A program made the position numbers and the translations under genes. Source: Cyclobacteriaceae bacterium (lineage in GTDB: Bacteria; Bacteroidota; Bacteroidia; Cytophagales; Cyclobacteriaceae). Taken from it: 39,945 nt of DNA. Each line of letters starts with the position of its first letter. The first letter of the stretch is position 1. Shown one piece after another: positions 17,322-25,536 of the stretch. The notes beneath the pieces were generated by a model, which was given only the letters and a program-made list of their open reading frames with translations, did no database searches and was not told the origin of the DNA. The stretch covers positions 1 through 39,945 of the forward strand of contig JALHOT010000027.1 in assembly GCA_022842845.1 (NCBI GenBank). Direction: 5' to 3'.

Positions 17322-19291
17322 ATAAGTTGTTGTAAGGCTTCGTGTACTGTGTTTATTGGCAATTTACAGGTCTTCTGATAACAAACATAAACTTTAAGGT
17401 CACTTTCTGGGGCATTTCTTCCATGCGCCATGAATAAGGGGCTTGTATCGGAGGCTTGTGCAAAAAATGTAAATGGCAAAAAATTTTGTTGAAGTGCACT
17501 TTTTGCTTGAAAGCTATTTTTCCCTGTAAGAATAAGCTCTTTTCGTCCATGTCCTAACTCCATCGCAGCCATACCCCAGTTGGCGGCATAGTTAAGTTCT
17601 CCCCTAATAACGTGGTTCAATGATTCAATCATTTTTTGCCCAATGTCTTTCCAATCCTCATTTTCAAAAATTTCACCCAACAAGATCAAATTTCTTGCCA
17701 TCATTGAATTGGAGGAGGAGATTACATTATCAAATACCTCTTTCTTTCTGGCTATGAGGTCGGTTTTAGAAGAATAGAAAAAGAAGCCATCGGTTCTATC
17801 AAAAAATAATTGAATGGCCTTTTCGGTTATTTTTTTTGCCTTTTCAATGTAATGATCTTGTAGTGTTACTTGGTGTAAACCAATATATGCCCCAATAAGA
17901 CTTGCGTAGTCATCTAGAAATCCCTCTGTGGCAGAAGCTTTATTTTTAAAGGATCGATAGATGATATCTTCTTTTAATAGTTTGCTTTCGATAAAGTGTA
18001 AACAATTGATGGCAGCTTGTAAAAAACGTTCATCATGTAAATAACGGTACGCATCGGTAAGCCCGATGATGGCTAAGGCATTCCAACTGCTTACGATTTT
18101 ATCATCGAGTCCAGGTTTGGGACGCTGATTTCTTGCAGACAATAAGCGCTCCTTAATGGAGTTTAGTTCATTTTCCGATAACGAACTGCCTTCTTTCCTC
18201 TTAAGAATATTTGTGCCGTGTTCCCAATTCCCATCGTTGGTACATTCAAAGTGTACCATAGCTTTTGTGAAATCTTCCTTCAGTACATCTTTTAATTGAT
18301 CGGCTGTCCATACATAAAACTTCCCTTCTACACCTTCGCTATCGGCATCTAAGGCTGAATAATATCCGCCTTCCTGATCTTGCATTTCTCTGTTTAACCA
18401 ATCAAAAGTTTCATAAATAGCTATTTTATAATCTTCATCTTTGGTAAGGGCATATGCTTCAGCATAAAGGCTTATCAATTGAGCGTTATCATACAACATC
18501 TTTTCGAAATGAGGGGCAAACCATTCCTTATCCACAGAGTAGCGTGCAAAGCCACCACCAACCTGATCGTAAATACCACCACGAAGTATACTTTTGAGTG
18601 TTAGGTGTAAATGAGTAAGTGCTTCTTCATTTTTGCTTAAATAGTGATAACGCAACATCCATTGCCAAACCGAGGGCATGATAAACTTTGGTGCTTTTTC
18701 CATACCACCCCATGTTTTGTCAAATTTGGGAGCGATGTTCTGGTACCCTTTTTCAATTTCACTGGTAAGATCATCTAAGGTATTGTTTTGCCTAAATCGT
18801 TCAATATCATTGCTGGCTACAATATTACTCAGCTCATGAGCTGATGCATTTACCTGCTCATATTTTTCATGATAGGCTTTGTTGATATTAATCAGTACTT
18901 GAGCCCATGCCTTTGGGGCAAAGTAAGTGCCGCCAAAAAAAGGCTTTTGATCGGGAGTAAGAAAAACATTGAGTGGCCATCCTCCATTACCGCCCATGGC
19001 CTGCACCGCTTCCATATAAATCTGATCTATATCTGGTCTTTCTTCTCTGTCTACTTTTATGCACACAAAATATTCATTCATCAAGGCAGCTATATCCTCA
19101 TTTTCGAATGATTGCTTTTCCATAACATGACACCAATGACAAGATGAATAGCCTATACTCACCAATATTGGTTTGTTTTCCTGTTGTGCTTTGGTGAGGG
19201 CTTCTCCATTCCATTCGAACCAATCAACAGGATTAAGTGCGTGTTGTAGCAAATAGGGTGAGGAGGAATTGATAAGTCTGTTGGGCTTCAT
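17318..19291 (-). CDS. DUF255 thioredoxin-fold protein with (alpha/alpha)6 barrel (YyaL / SPATA20-like)
   Basis: 657 residues, usual for this family. The N-terminus [21 protein letters not shown] leads to a thioredoxin-like domain with SSCHWCHVM (a CxxC pair near residue 50) and [35 protein letters not shown]. The remainder is an alpha/alpha-barrel resembling glycosidases/epimerases, with [29 protein letters not shown] and DADSEG. There is no signal peptide, so it is cytoplasmic. The biochemical role of the family is unknown despite strong conservation from bacteria to mammals. Translationally coupled to the esterase gene. Confidence 0.93.
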   Translation of the reverse strand: MKPNRLINSSSPYLLQHALNPVDWFEWNGEALTKAQQENKPILVSIGYSSCHWCHVMEKQSFENEDIAALMNEYFVCIKVDREERPDIDQIYMEAVQAMGGNGGWPLNVFLTPDQKPFFGGTYFAPKAWAQVLININKAYHEKYEQVNASAHELSNIVASNDIERFRQNNTLDDLTSEIEKGYQNIAPKFDKTWGGMEKAPKFIMPSVWQWMLRYHYLSKNEEALTHLHLTLKSILRGGIYDQVGGGFARYSVDKEWFAPHFEKMLYDNAQLISLYAEAYALTKDEDYKIAIYETFDWLNREMQDQEGGYYSALDADSEGVEGKFYVWTADQLKDVLKEDFTKAMVHFECTNDGNWEHGTNILKRKEGSSLSENELNSIKERLLSARNQRPKPGLDDKIVSSWNALAIIGLTDAYRYLHDERFLQAAINCLHFIESKLLKEDIIYRSFKNKASATEGFLDDYASLIGAYIGLHQVTLQDHYIEKAKKITEKAIQLFFDRTDGFFFYSSKTDLIARKKEVFDNVISSSNSMMARNLILLGEIFENEDWKDIGQKMIESLNHVIRGELNYAANWGMAAMELGHGRKELILTGKNSFQAKSALQQNFLPFTFFAQASDTSPLFMAHGRNAPESDLKVYVCYQKTCKLPINTVHEALQQLI

Positions 19292-19362
19292 GAATTTTTC
19301 GATTGGTTCTTTATAATCTTTCGATCGATAAAGTATTTCGTTTTAAGATTTCTAGGGAGCAA

Positions 19363-20337
19363 CTATGAGATAATCTGTTTTTCTAATGCTTTTAATTCTT
19401 CATCAACACTAATAGTTTTTTTCAAGGCACTAATTTTTTTATGCAGTGTTTTTAAAAACTGCTGATGTCCCTTACTACTGGGGTGAAAGGATTTATGTAA
19501 TAAGCCAGCACGTAATTCAGACCATTGCTTTAAAAAAGTCTGTGTATCATCGCTAGTATAGCAGGTAATGAATTTTTTATAGATGTAAGTCTCCGCTATT
19601 TCAGTAGGATGCAGCATATCATTTTTGTAGAAACGATAATCGCGCAGATCGTCTATCATCAACTCAAAGGCGGGAAAATATTCCACATCATTAAAATGTT
19701 GACTTATTTGATGAGTTGCTACACGTAGCACAGACTTACTTAAATTATTAAGTTCCAATGTGTCTTTAATATGGCGAACAGGACTTAAAGTAAGGATGAT
19801 GCGTATATCTGGTCTTACTTTTTTTAAAGCAGTATGCAAGGCACCAAAATCATTTTCAATCTCATGGGTTGACAAAAGCCGCTTATTAAATAATGCACTG
19901 GATTGCTTGTGACAATTATTAACAATATCACCCTCATGTTTTCTTTCATATACCCAGGCAGTGCCATAGGTAACGAGTAGCACATCACAAGACATGATTT
20001 CTTTTCGTACGAGCTCCATGGCATCATCATGCATACGCTCCAGGGTATTTCTGTCTAGGGCACTAAAAGAAGAATGGAGCTGATAGTTTAGATGGACATC
20101 ATCATGCTGCAGGTAAGTATTTTCGGGTAGAGAAACATCCCTGATTGCTGTAGTCAGTAATGAGTGTATAGAAACGGGATTGTATGTTGTACCGAAAGGA
20201 TTAGTAAGAACTCGAAATTTATCATCATGAAGTCTTCGTCCTATTGCTTCTGCAAAACAAGAGCCGATAGTAAGTATGCGATGCTCAAGGGCTATTTTGT
20301 GTTGGCTTGGATCGATAGAGAGTTCTGTCCGGAACAT
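19363..20337 (-). CDS. GSCFA-domain protein (SGNH-hydrolase-like)
   Basis: 324 residues from the ATG at 20337, where the typical MFRTELSI beginning lies; the open frame runs on to 20415, but those 26 residues have no family counterpart and a promoter-like box sits in them. The name-giving GSCFA motif is at 25-29, followed by NPFGTTYNP and, near the C-terminus, NDMLHPTEIAETY, which resembles block V (D-x-x-H) of SGNH hydrolases. The family is nearly confined to Bacteroidota and alphaproteobacteria and has no established function. No signal peptide is seen, so it is likely cytoplasmic. It stands between the DUF255 gene and the rplI terminator and is probably transcribed alone. Confidence 0.9.
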   Translation of the reverse strand: MFRTELSIDPSQHKIALEHRILTIGSCFAEAIGRRLHDDKFRVLTNPFGTTYNPVSIHSLLTTAIRDVSLPENTYLQHDDVHLNYQLHSSFSALDRNTLERMHDDAMELVRKEIMSCDVLLVTYGTAWVYERKHEGDIVNNCHKQSSALFNKRLLSTHEIENDFGALHTALKKVRPDIRIILTLSPVRHIKDTLELNNLSKSVLRVATHQISQHFNDVEYFPAFELMIDDLRDYRFYKNDMLHPTEIAETYIYKKFITCYTSDDTQTFLKQWSELRAGLLHKSFHPSSKGHQQFLKTLHKKISALKKTISVDEELKALEKQIIS

Positions 20338-20340
20338 TAC

Positions 20341-20348
20341 GAAAGATA
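20341..20348 (-). promoter_or_regulatory. Candidate -7 box for the GSCFA gene (TATCTTTC)
   Basis: TATCTTTC on the minus strand, only 3 bases before the ATG at 20337. One mismatch to TAnnTTTG. If real, transcription would start at or within the initiation codon. Confidence 0.35.
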
Positions 20349-20440
20349 AAGAATTTCTTACAGCTGGAATGAATGGTGCGCTGGCGCGGATGCCTGATTC
20401 TTCCAACACAAGCAATTAGGGGGATGCATTGCGTTGAAAC

Positions 20441-20472
20441 AAAAAAGGCCAACCATTGCTGGTTAGCCTTTT
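20441..20472 (-). terminator. Rho-independent terminator of the rpsF-rpsR-rplI operon
   Basis: On the minus strand a 12-base arm starting AAAAGGCTAACC pairs with GGTTGGCCTTTT (one G-T pair) across a 6-base loop, followed by more T. It begins 18 bases after the rplI stop codon. Confidence 0.88.
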
Positions 20473-20490
20473 ATATGCTTGCAGTAAAGC

Positions 20491-20934
20491 TTACTCAGCT
20501 ACTACAGAAATTTTAATCTCGTGCTTCACTTCTTTGTGAAGATCAAGACCTACAGTATAGCTACCTAATTGCTTAGGGCTTTCTTTCAACACAACCTTTC
20601 TACGGTCTACATCAAAGCCTTTTGCCTTTAATGCATCCGCCACCTGTGTAGCAGTAACAGCACCGAAAATACGGCCTGTTTCACCAGCCTTAGTACCAAT
20701 AGTGAGTGTTAACTCACCAATGTTTTGAGCCAATGTTTCTGCATCTTGCTTTAGTTTAGCAGCCTTGTGAGCAGCCTGGCGGATGTTCTCAGCCACCATT
20801 CTTTTATTTGAATCTGTTGCGACTAATGCTACGCCAGAAGGGATCAGGTAGTTGTTGGCATAACCAGGTTTTACCTTTACCACATCATTCTTATAGCCCA
20901 AACCCGCAACGTCTGTTTTCAAAATTACTTCCAT
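20491..20934 (-). CDS. rplI: 50S ribosomal protein bL9
   Basis: 147 residues, normal size. The N-terminal domain MEVILKTDVAGLGYKNDVVKVKPGYANNYLIP carries the invariant rRNA-binding pattern (GYxxNYLIP), followed by the long connecting helix and the C-terminal domain with GRIFGAVTATQVADAL. It sits at the base of the L1 stalk. Third gene of the rpsF-rpsR-rplI operon, 26 bases after rpsR; the spacer has an A-rich stretch but no Shine-Dalgarno sequence, as is usual in this phylum. Confidence 0.97.
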   Translation of the reverse strand: MEVILKTDVAGLGYKNDVVKVKPGYANNYLIPSGVALVATDSNKRMVAENIRQAAHKAAKLKQDAETLAQNIGELTLTIGTKAGETGRIFGAVTATQVADALKAKGFDVDRRKVVLKESPKQLGSYTVGLDLHKEVKHEIKISVVAE

Positions 20935-20960
20935 GATTCTTTCGTTTTCGTGTTGGACAA

Positions 20961-21212
20961 TTATTTCAAGCCATCGCCAGTGAAAGGTAGAATCGCCATA
21001 TGACGGGCACGCTTTACAGCCTGAGCCACGCGAGTCTGAAATTTCCAGCTGGTTCCGGTTAGTCTTCTTGGCAGGATCTTACCTTGCTCGTTGATAAACT
21101 TCAACAAGAAATCAGGATCTTTGTAGTCGATATACTTGATACCGTTCTTCTTAAAGCGGCAGTACTTAGGTTTTACCTCAGCGCGCTTGATAGGTTCGTT
21201 TTGTAAGCTCAT
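20961..21212 (-). CDS. rpsR: 30S ribosomal protein bS18
   Basis: 83 residues with the conserved core [15 protein letters not shown] and [31 protein letters not shown]. bS18 forms a pair with bS6 on the small-subunit platform. The start codon overlaps the rpsF stop (ATGA), and a strong Shine-Dalgarno-like AGGAGGAG is placed just upstream within the rpsF coding sequence, unlike rpsF and rplI. In Bacteroidota, bS6, bS18 and bS21 together are known to hold the 16S anti-SD tail, so this signal may matter for control. Confidence 0.97.
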   Translation of the reverse strand: MSLQNEPIKRAEVKPKYCRFKKNGIKYIDYKDPDFLLKFINEQGKILPRRLTGTSWKFQTRVAQAVKRARHMAILPFTGDGLK

Positions 21213-21589
21213 CGTGCTAACTCCTCCTCAGTTTTTCTAACAGGTTTTACTTTTCCTTTGTTAAACTCGCCTTTGCGTCTGCGTTCGTTGTACTTCACAG
21301 CGTGCTTATCCAACACGGTTGTTAAGAAGCGCATAACTGATTCGTCTCGTCTGTACTCTGTTTCCAAAGTGTTAATCACAGTAGGAGCTGCGGCAAATTC
21401 GATCAGGGCATAGAAGCCGGTTGACTTATGCTGGATTGGGTATGCCAGCTTTTTAAGTCCCCAATGCTCAACGTTGATCACGTTAGCATCAGCCTTCTTC
21501 AACACCTTCACAAACTTGTCGACAGTATCCTTCATCTGATCTTCAGACAAAACGGGATTTAAAATGAATACCGTCTCGTAATTGTTCAT
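21209..21589 (-). CDS. rpsF: 30S ribosomal protein bS6
   Basis: 126 residues. The beginning [18 protein letters not shown] and the segments [23 protein letters not shown] and [14 protein letters not shown] are typical of bS6; the basic C-terminal tail ([19 protein letters not shown]) is longer than in E. coli's globular part. Heads an operon with rpsR and rplI; the ssb or priB gene often found between rpsF and rpsR in other phyla is absent. A TATCTTTG box lies 26 bases upstream and the leader is A-rich with no Shine-Dalgarno sequence. Confidence 0.97.
   Translation of the reverse strand: MNNYETVFILNPVLSEDQMKDTVDKFVKVLKKADANVINVEHWGLKKLAYPIQHKSTGFYALIEFAAAPTVINTLETEYRRDESVMRFLTTVLDKHAVKYNERRRKGEFNKGKVKPVRKTEEELAR
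21218..21230 (-). promoter_or_regulatory. Strong Shine-Dalgarno sequence for rpsR
   Basis: The minus strand reads TGAGGAGGAG directly before TTAGCACG and the ATG at 21212, giving full AGGAGG complementarity to the 16S 3' end at 8-10 bases from the start. It also encodes the Glu-Glu-Glu of bS6's last residues, so coincidence with coding constraint is possible. Confidence 0.6.
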
Positions 21590-21615
21590 GATTTGTGTGT
21601 TTTTAAAATGAGGTG

Positions 21616-21623
21616 CAAAGATA
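21616..21623 (-). promoter_or_regulatory. Candidate -7 box of the rpsF operon (TATCTTTG)
   Basis: Perfect TAnnTTTG match on the minus strand, 26 bases before the rpsF ATG, followed by GCACC. No clear -33 TTTG was found at 19-23 bases upstream. Confidence 0.5.
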
Positions 21624-21816
21624 GGAAATGTGCCTGAATTGGTAAAATACCCTCGAAAGATTGTTTTTGAAGCAGAGTTGGTGGCTTGATTAGGGTTTAA
21701 ATAGCTGATTTACAGTATTTTAAACTTGCAGCTACTGATTGCGAGGCTCCAGCCCGGAGCTTCGGTCTTTACAACCAATTTATGCCTAAACTTGTCTAAG
21801 CCCTAAAAGATCCAAT

Positions 21817-22257
21817 ATGTTGCGACTTAGCCCTTCGTTCCTTTTTACAGTATTTTTGTTCACAGCCTGCTTCAGTAGCCAGCAAACGCAGGAAAATAAT
21901 TGTATGGTAAAATGGCAGTTGGTTGAAATGACTGGTAATATGGCTAATGTAGCCCCCTTGAAAGGTGAGGAAATGACTTGGCAGGAATCATATACCCTGA
22001 GGCCTGATTCCACTTTTACCAAAGAGAGGCGAGGCGAAAGAGACCTGCAAGCATCCGGGCGCTATAGGATGGTTGATGTACAAGGCGAGCAATTTATAGA
22101 ATTCAATTACGATTCAGCCAGCGAGATTATCGGTTCTTGTTTGGCAGTTAATAAAGAAACATTGCGATTATATAATGGCAAATTATACGGTACCTGGCAG
22201 GCTTGTGATGGCCCCGGGCTTATTTACGAACGCGTAACTGCCAACTGTACAGATTAA
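21817..22257 (+). CDS. Putative small lipoprotein of unknown function
   Basis: 146 residues. The N-terminus has a hydrophobic stretch and FTAC with Cys at residue 18, a plausible though not ideal lipobox, followed by a Ser/Gln/Thr-rich linker. The rest looks like a small beta-barrel of the lipocalin-like kind often seen in Bacteroidota: KWQLVEMTGNM, a middle RPDSTFTKER and ASGRYRMVD, ending with WQACDGPGLIYERV. Two or more Cys may form a disulfide. The ~225 bases upstream contain no gene. Function unknown. Confidence 0.75.
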   Translation: MLRLSPSFLFTVFLFTACFSSQQTQENNCMVKWQLVEMTGNMANVAPLKGEEMTWQESYTLRPDSTFTKERRGERDLQASGRYRMVDVQGEQFIEFNYDSASEIIGSCLAVNKETLRLYNGKLYGTWQACDGPGLIYERVTANCTD

Positions 22258-22306
22258 TTTGTCGGACAGCAGTCTGGTTATTTTTTACTGAGGCTTTAGC
22301 AAGTAT

Positions 22307-22325
22307 AAGGTAGCTGTTCTACCTT
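22307..22325. promoter_or_regulatory. Small inverted repeat before xerD
   Basis: AAGGTAG (22307-22313) and CTACCTT (22319-22325) form a perfect 7-bp inverted repeat with a 5-base loop, ending 10 bases before the xerD ATG at 22336. The right arm with following bases (TACCTTGCC) also resembles a short -7 box. It could be an operator, an RNA hairpin or chance. Confidence 0.35.
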
Positions 22326-22335
22326 GCCATAGCAT

Positions 22336-23241
22336 ATGTGGACCAGCTATATCAAGCAATTCGAAACTTACCTAAAGCTGGAACGTTCACTCTCTTCCAA
22401 TTCCATAGAAGCTTATAGCCGCGATGTAGAGAAGTTGGCACAGTTCACAGAGATGACTTATCCAAATACTTCGGCATTGAAATTAAGTTATCCTCAACTG
22501 CAGGCTTTTATTCAATACATTTCTGAATTGGGCATGAGTGCTTATAGCCAGGCGCGTATATTATCAGGTATTAAGGCATTTTATAAATTTCTGATAGCAG
22601 AAGAACTCATCAGTGATGATCCAACTACTTTATTGGAAGGGCCTAAACTGGGGCGTAAGTTGCCAGATACATTGAGTGTTGAAGAAATTGACAAGCTGTT
22701 CGCAGCGATTGACTTATCAACTCCTGAAGGGCAGCGCAACCGTGCCATACTGGAAGTATTATACAGTTGTGGGCTCCGTGTAACAGAGTGCGTGGAATTA
22801 AAGATCAACAACCTTTACTTGGAGGAAAAGGGTGTTGGTTTTATAAGAGTGATCGGTAAAGGGAATAAAGAAAGACTCGTGCCAATAGGTCAGGATGCTA
22901 CGAAACATTTAACTATTTACCTGCAGCAAATAAGGCCCATAGTTCCTGTTCAAAAAGGATTTGAAACACATGCATTCCTCAACAGGCGCGGTAAGAAATT
23001 AACACGCGTGATGATTTTTACGATTATCAAAAATCTTGTTGCACTTATCGGTTTAAAAAAGACAATCAGTCCACACACCTTCAGGCATTCTTTTGCGACC
23101 CATTTAATAGAAGGTGGTGCCGATTTGCGGGCTGTGCAGGAAATGCTGGGGCATGAATCGATTACAACAACAGAAATTTACACTCATTTAGACAGGGATT
23201 ATTTACGGAGTGTGGTACAGCAGTTTCATCCAAGAAGCTAA
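22336..23241 (+). CDS. xerD: Site-specific tyrosine recombinase XerD-like
   Basis: 301 residues, normal size. An N-terminal SAM-like core-binding domain (LERSLSSNSIEAYSRDVEKL) is followed by the catalytic domain with the full set R148 (CGLRVTE), K175 (GKGNKER), H247 and R250 (HTFRHSFATHL), H273 (GHESI) and nucleophile Y282 (IYTHL). It resolves chromosome dimers at dif together with a partner, or alone in single-Xer systems. Nothing around it suggests an integrative element, so it is the housekeeping enzyme; XerC cannot be fully excluded as the name. Followed by a palindromic repeat and pyrD. Confidence 0.94.
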   Translation: MWTSYIKQFETYLKLERSLSSNSIEAYSRDVEKLAQFTEMTYPNTSALKLSYPQLQAFIQYISELGMSAYSQARILSGIKAFYKFLIAEELISDDPTTLLEGPKLGRKLPDTLSVEEIDKLFAAIDLSTPEGQRNRAILEVLYSCGLRVTECVELKINNLYLEEKGVGFIRVIGKGNKERLVPIGQDATKHLTIYLQQIRPIVPVQKGFETHAFLNRRGKKLTRVMIFTIIKNLVALIGLKKTISPHTFRHSFATHLIEGGADLRAVQEMLGHESITTTEIYTHLDRDYLRSVVQQFHPRS

Positions 23242-23271
23242 TTGACAATTATCAATTGACAATTGTCAATT
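23240..23271. repeat. AATTGACAATT direct repeat with 18-bp palindrome
   Basis: AATTGACAATT occurs at 23240-23250 and 23254-23264; the second copy extends to a perfect 18-bp palindrome, AATTGACAATTGTCAATT (23254-23271). It begins inside the xerD stop codon and ends 28 bases before pyrD. Similar intergenic palindromes are common in Bacteroidota genomes. It can fold as a hairpin but lacks a T-tract. Confidence 0.7.
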
Positions 23272-23287
23272 AAGAAAAGTCCATTCT

Positions 23288-23295
23288 TATCTTTG
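23288..23295 (+). promoter_or_regulatory. Candidate -7 box for pyrD (TATCTTTG)
   Basis: Perfect TAnnTTTG match ending 4 bases before the pyrD ATG. A TTG inside the preceding palindrome lies 22 bases upstream and could serve as the -33 element. Implies a leaderless or nearly leaderless transcript. Confidence 0.45.
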
Positions 23296-23299
23296 CCAC

Positions 23300-24334
23300 A
23301 TGTACAAGTCAATCATACGCCCTATTCTATTTCTATTCGATCCTGAGAAAGTTCATCATTTTACATTTCATTTACTGACCTTAGCAGGGAAGGTGCCGGC
23401 TCTTAAAGCCATCCTTTCTGGTTTGTTTAATTACGAGAACAAAAAACTGGAACGCACACTTTTTGGTATCACATTTAATAATCCTGTGGGGCTTGCGGCT
23501 GGTTTTGATAAAGATGCCAAATTGATTGATGAACTCGCGACCTTCGGTTTTGGCTTTATTGAGATAGGAACGCTTACCCCAAAAGCACAACCGGGTAATG
23601 ATAAACCTCGCTTGTTTCGTTTACCGAAAGATCAGGCCATTATTAACCGGATGGGTTTTAACAATGGGGGAGTGACTGATGCAGTAGAGCGGTTAAAGAA
23701 AAGATCTTCGAACGTGATTGTGGGCGGTAACATTGGCAAGAATAAAATAACGCCCAATGAAAATGCCTTAGACGACTACGCATATTGCTTTGAGCAACTA
23801 TATGCCCATGTTGATTATTTTGTCATCAATGTAAGTTCTCCTAACACCCCTGGCTTGCGCGAATTGCAAGAGAAAGAACCCTTGCGTAAACTTTTGTCTT
23901 ACGTGAAAAGTCTGAGTTTGGCAAAGCCAACACCTAAGCCTGTTTTATTAAAAATTGCTCCCGACCTTACTGAGAGTCAGCTAAATGATGTGATTGAGAT
24001 TTTGAAAGAAACGAATACAGACGGTATCATAGCCACCAACACCACCATATCTCGCGAAGGGTTAACTACATCAGCCACTGAAGTACAAGCAATTGGAGCA
24101 GGTGGTTTAAGTGGTAAGCCACTGACACAACGGTCTACAGAAGTAATTACGTATTTGAGAAAAAATTTAGGAAAAACTTATCCCATTATCGCGGTGGGTG
24201 GTATTATGACACCACAAGATGCTATTGATAAATTAAATGCCGGAGCTGATCTTATTCAGATTTATACGGGATTTGTGTATGAAGGACCAGGCTTTGTAAA
24301 AAGAATCAATAAAGCCTTGATGAAAGCCCTTTAA
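23300..24334 (+). CDS. pyrD: Dihydroorotate dehydrogenase, quinone-dependent (class 2)
   Basis: 344 residues. Oxidises dihydroorotate to orotate in pyrimidine synthesis, passing electrons to membrane quinones. The N-terminal helical membrane-association region ([22 protein letters not shown]) marks class 2. FMN-binding blocks are [13 protein letters not shown] near 61-73, [20 protein letters not shown], the catalytic Ser in [11 protein letters not shown] (S180), KIAPDLT, NTT and the [10 protein letters not shown] segment near 267. All look intact. Its stop codon overlaps the stop of the convergent RidA-like gene through a shared TTAA. Confidence 0.97.
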   Translation: MYKSIIRPILFLFDPEKVHHFTFHLLTLAGKVPALKAILSGLFNYENKKLERTLFGITFNNPVGLAAGFDKDAKLIDELATFGFGFIEIGTLTPKAQPGNDKPRLFRLPKDQAIINRMGFNNGGVTDAVERLKKRSSNVIVGGNIGKNKITPNENALDDYAYCFEQLYAHVDYFVINVSSPNTPGLRELQEKEPLRKLLSYVKSLSLAKPTPKPVLLKIAPDLTESQLNDVIEILKETNTDGIIATNTTISREGLTTSATEVQAIGAGGLSGKPLTQRSTEVITYLRKNLGKTYPIIAVGGIMTPQDAIDKLNAGADLIQIYTGFVYEGPGFVKRINKALMKAL

Positions 24335-24798
24335 TTTTTCTTATCAGGAATCACAGCAATGGCTTCAATCTCGATCATGTAATCTGGGTTGACAAGAGCC
24401 TGTACACCCACCAGGGTGCTGGCAGGAGGATTTTCTTTCGACAAATAACCTTTCCTCACTTCTCTGATAATGTCAATATCGCTTGGTTTATAGTTAACCA
24501 CGTAGGTTGTCATTTTTACTACATCTTCGAACTTAGCTCCCGCAAAGCGTAGGCAATACAAAAGATTGTCGTAAACCTGCTTTGTTTGTGCTTTTAAATC
24601 ACCCTCGCCTACTACTTGTCCTAATTCATTCACTGGCACTTGTCCTGAAATATAAATGGTTTTCCCTGATGCACTCACCACGGTGTGGGTATAGCCATTG
24701 GGCTTTATTTTAAACGGGTTGATAAATTCCTTTTCAACTTCTTGCGCATAACTGGCACCAATGGAAACTGTCAACAGAATGCTTAGTAGAAACTTCAT
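24331..24798 (-). CDS. Exported RidA/YjgF-family protein lacking the catalytic arginine
   Basis: 155 residues: a clear signal peptide ([17 protein letters not shown]) followed by a YjgF/RidA domain with [21 protein letters not shown], a central helix and the C-terminal IEIEAIAVI. In active RidA the conserved PARSCVEV-type segment provides the Arg that binds the imine's carboxylate; here the matching segment is PPASTLVGV, with S127 at the Arg position. Thus 2-aminoacrylate deaminase activity is unlikely, and the periplasmic location also differs from RidA. Members of this exported subgroup have no agreed function. Divergent from the next gene across an inverted repeat. Confidence 0.88.
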   Translation of the reverse strand: MKFLLSILLTVSIGASYAQEVEKEFINPFKIKPNGYTHTVVSASGKTIYISGQVPVNELGQVVGEGDLKAQTKQVYDNLLYCLRFAGAKFEDVVKMTTYVVNYKPSDIDIIREVRKGYLSKENPPASTLVGVQALVNPDYMIEIEAIAVIPDKKN

Positions 24799-24861
24799 AC
24801 GAATAGTTATTTATGACCTGACCAATTGTAAATAAAATGATAATGAGTAGCTAAATTCTGC

Positions 24862-24918
24862 AAAATATGGCTGAAGATATTCTTTCTTCTTTCCAGTTCA
24901 AACCCAAAGCCATATTTT
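24862..24918. promoter_or_regulatory. 11-bp inverted repeat between divergent genes
   Basis: AAAATATGGCT at 24862-24872 and its exact complement AGCCATATTTT at 24908-24918, separated by 35 bases, in the 143-base gap between the RidA-like gene and the next gene on the plus strand. The right arm runs into TATTTTAG, close to the -7 box type seen elsewhere, 21 bases before the start codon. Possible paired operator sites or mirrored promoter elements. Confidence 0.5.
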
Positions 24919-24941
24919 AGGAAAAGGATAAGGCCACGCAG

Positions 24942-25427
24942 ATGACAGCACTTTTTAAAAAAATGAACTTTAAGGAGCAAGATACCATCTTTGCCATACA
25001 GGCACCCGATAGTTTTTCTGGCGAGCTAAAAGAAATGAGTAAAGTCACCACCATTAAAACTAGTTTAAAGGGAGCCAAAGCCATTCCCTTTCTGCTTGCT
25101 TTTGTAACCAGGCAAAAAGAGGTAGATGATTTGGCTTCGGTGCTCGGAAAATTGGTGCAAGGCGATGAAGTAATTTGGTTTGCTTATCCTAAAGGCACAT
25201 CGAAGCGATACACCTGCGAGTTTAATCGCGATAATGGTTGGAAGGAATTGGGAAAGCAGGGTTTTGAGGGGGTGCGCATGGTAGCCATCGATGAAGACTG
25301 GAGTGCTTTACGCTTCCGGAGGGCAGAAAACATTAAAAAAATGACTCGGTCTTTTGCTATGAGCGAAAAGGGAAAGGAAAAAGTGATTCAGACTGCCAAG
25401 AGAGTGGTTAAGAAAACCTCCAGATAG
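24942..25427 (+). CDS. Conserved Bacteroidota protein of unknown function
   Basis: 161 residues, no signal peptide. Notable strings are VIWFAYPKGTSKRYTCEFNR, NGWKELGKQGFEGVRMVAID and EDWSALRFR; I recall similar sequences in many Bacteroidota genomes without an assigned role (some annotation pipelines relate them to DUF3052, which I cannot confirm). The alternation of a hydrophobic strand with charged loops suggests a small alpha/beta domain, and the C-terminus is Lys/Arg-rich (KVIQTAKRVVKK), which could bind nucleic acid. It is transcribed away from the RidA-like gene. The upstream gap carries an 11-bp inverted repeat. Confidence 0.8.
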   Translation: MTALFKKMNFKEQDTIFAIQAPDSFSGELKEMSKVTTIKTSLKGAKAIPFLLAFVTRQKEVDDLASVLGKLVQGDEVIWFAYPKGTSKRYTCEFNRDNGWKELGKQGFEGVRMVAIDEDWSALRFRRAENIKKMTRSFAMSEKGKEKVIQTAKRVVKKTSR

Positions 25428-25536
25428 GACCTTTGAGGCGCTTCAAATTATACTTTTTTGCCTTTTATCTTGCATGGTCTTTATCCTTGGTTACTACTTT
25501 TCCATCTTGCGCATCAAGGCTAAACGATTAAACCTT

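Noticed and set aside
21743-21763. GAGGCTCC/GGAGCTTC hairpin as a terminator
   Set aside because: A stem of 8 bp is present, but no T-tract follows on either strand, and no gene ends within reach on the plus strand.
22336-23241. An integrative element around the tyrosine recombinase
   Set aside because: The neighbours are housekeeping (pyrD), there are no phage or conjugation genes, and no tRNA or direct-repeat attachment site is visible.
23240-23271. A dif site next to xerD
   Set aside because: The palindrome has no two 11-bp arms with a 6-8 base centre in the Xer layout; it is a common intergenic type. Adjacency alone is not evidence.
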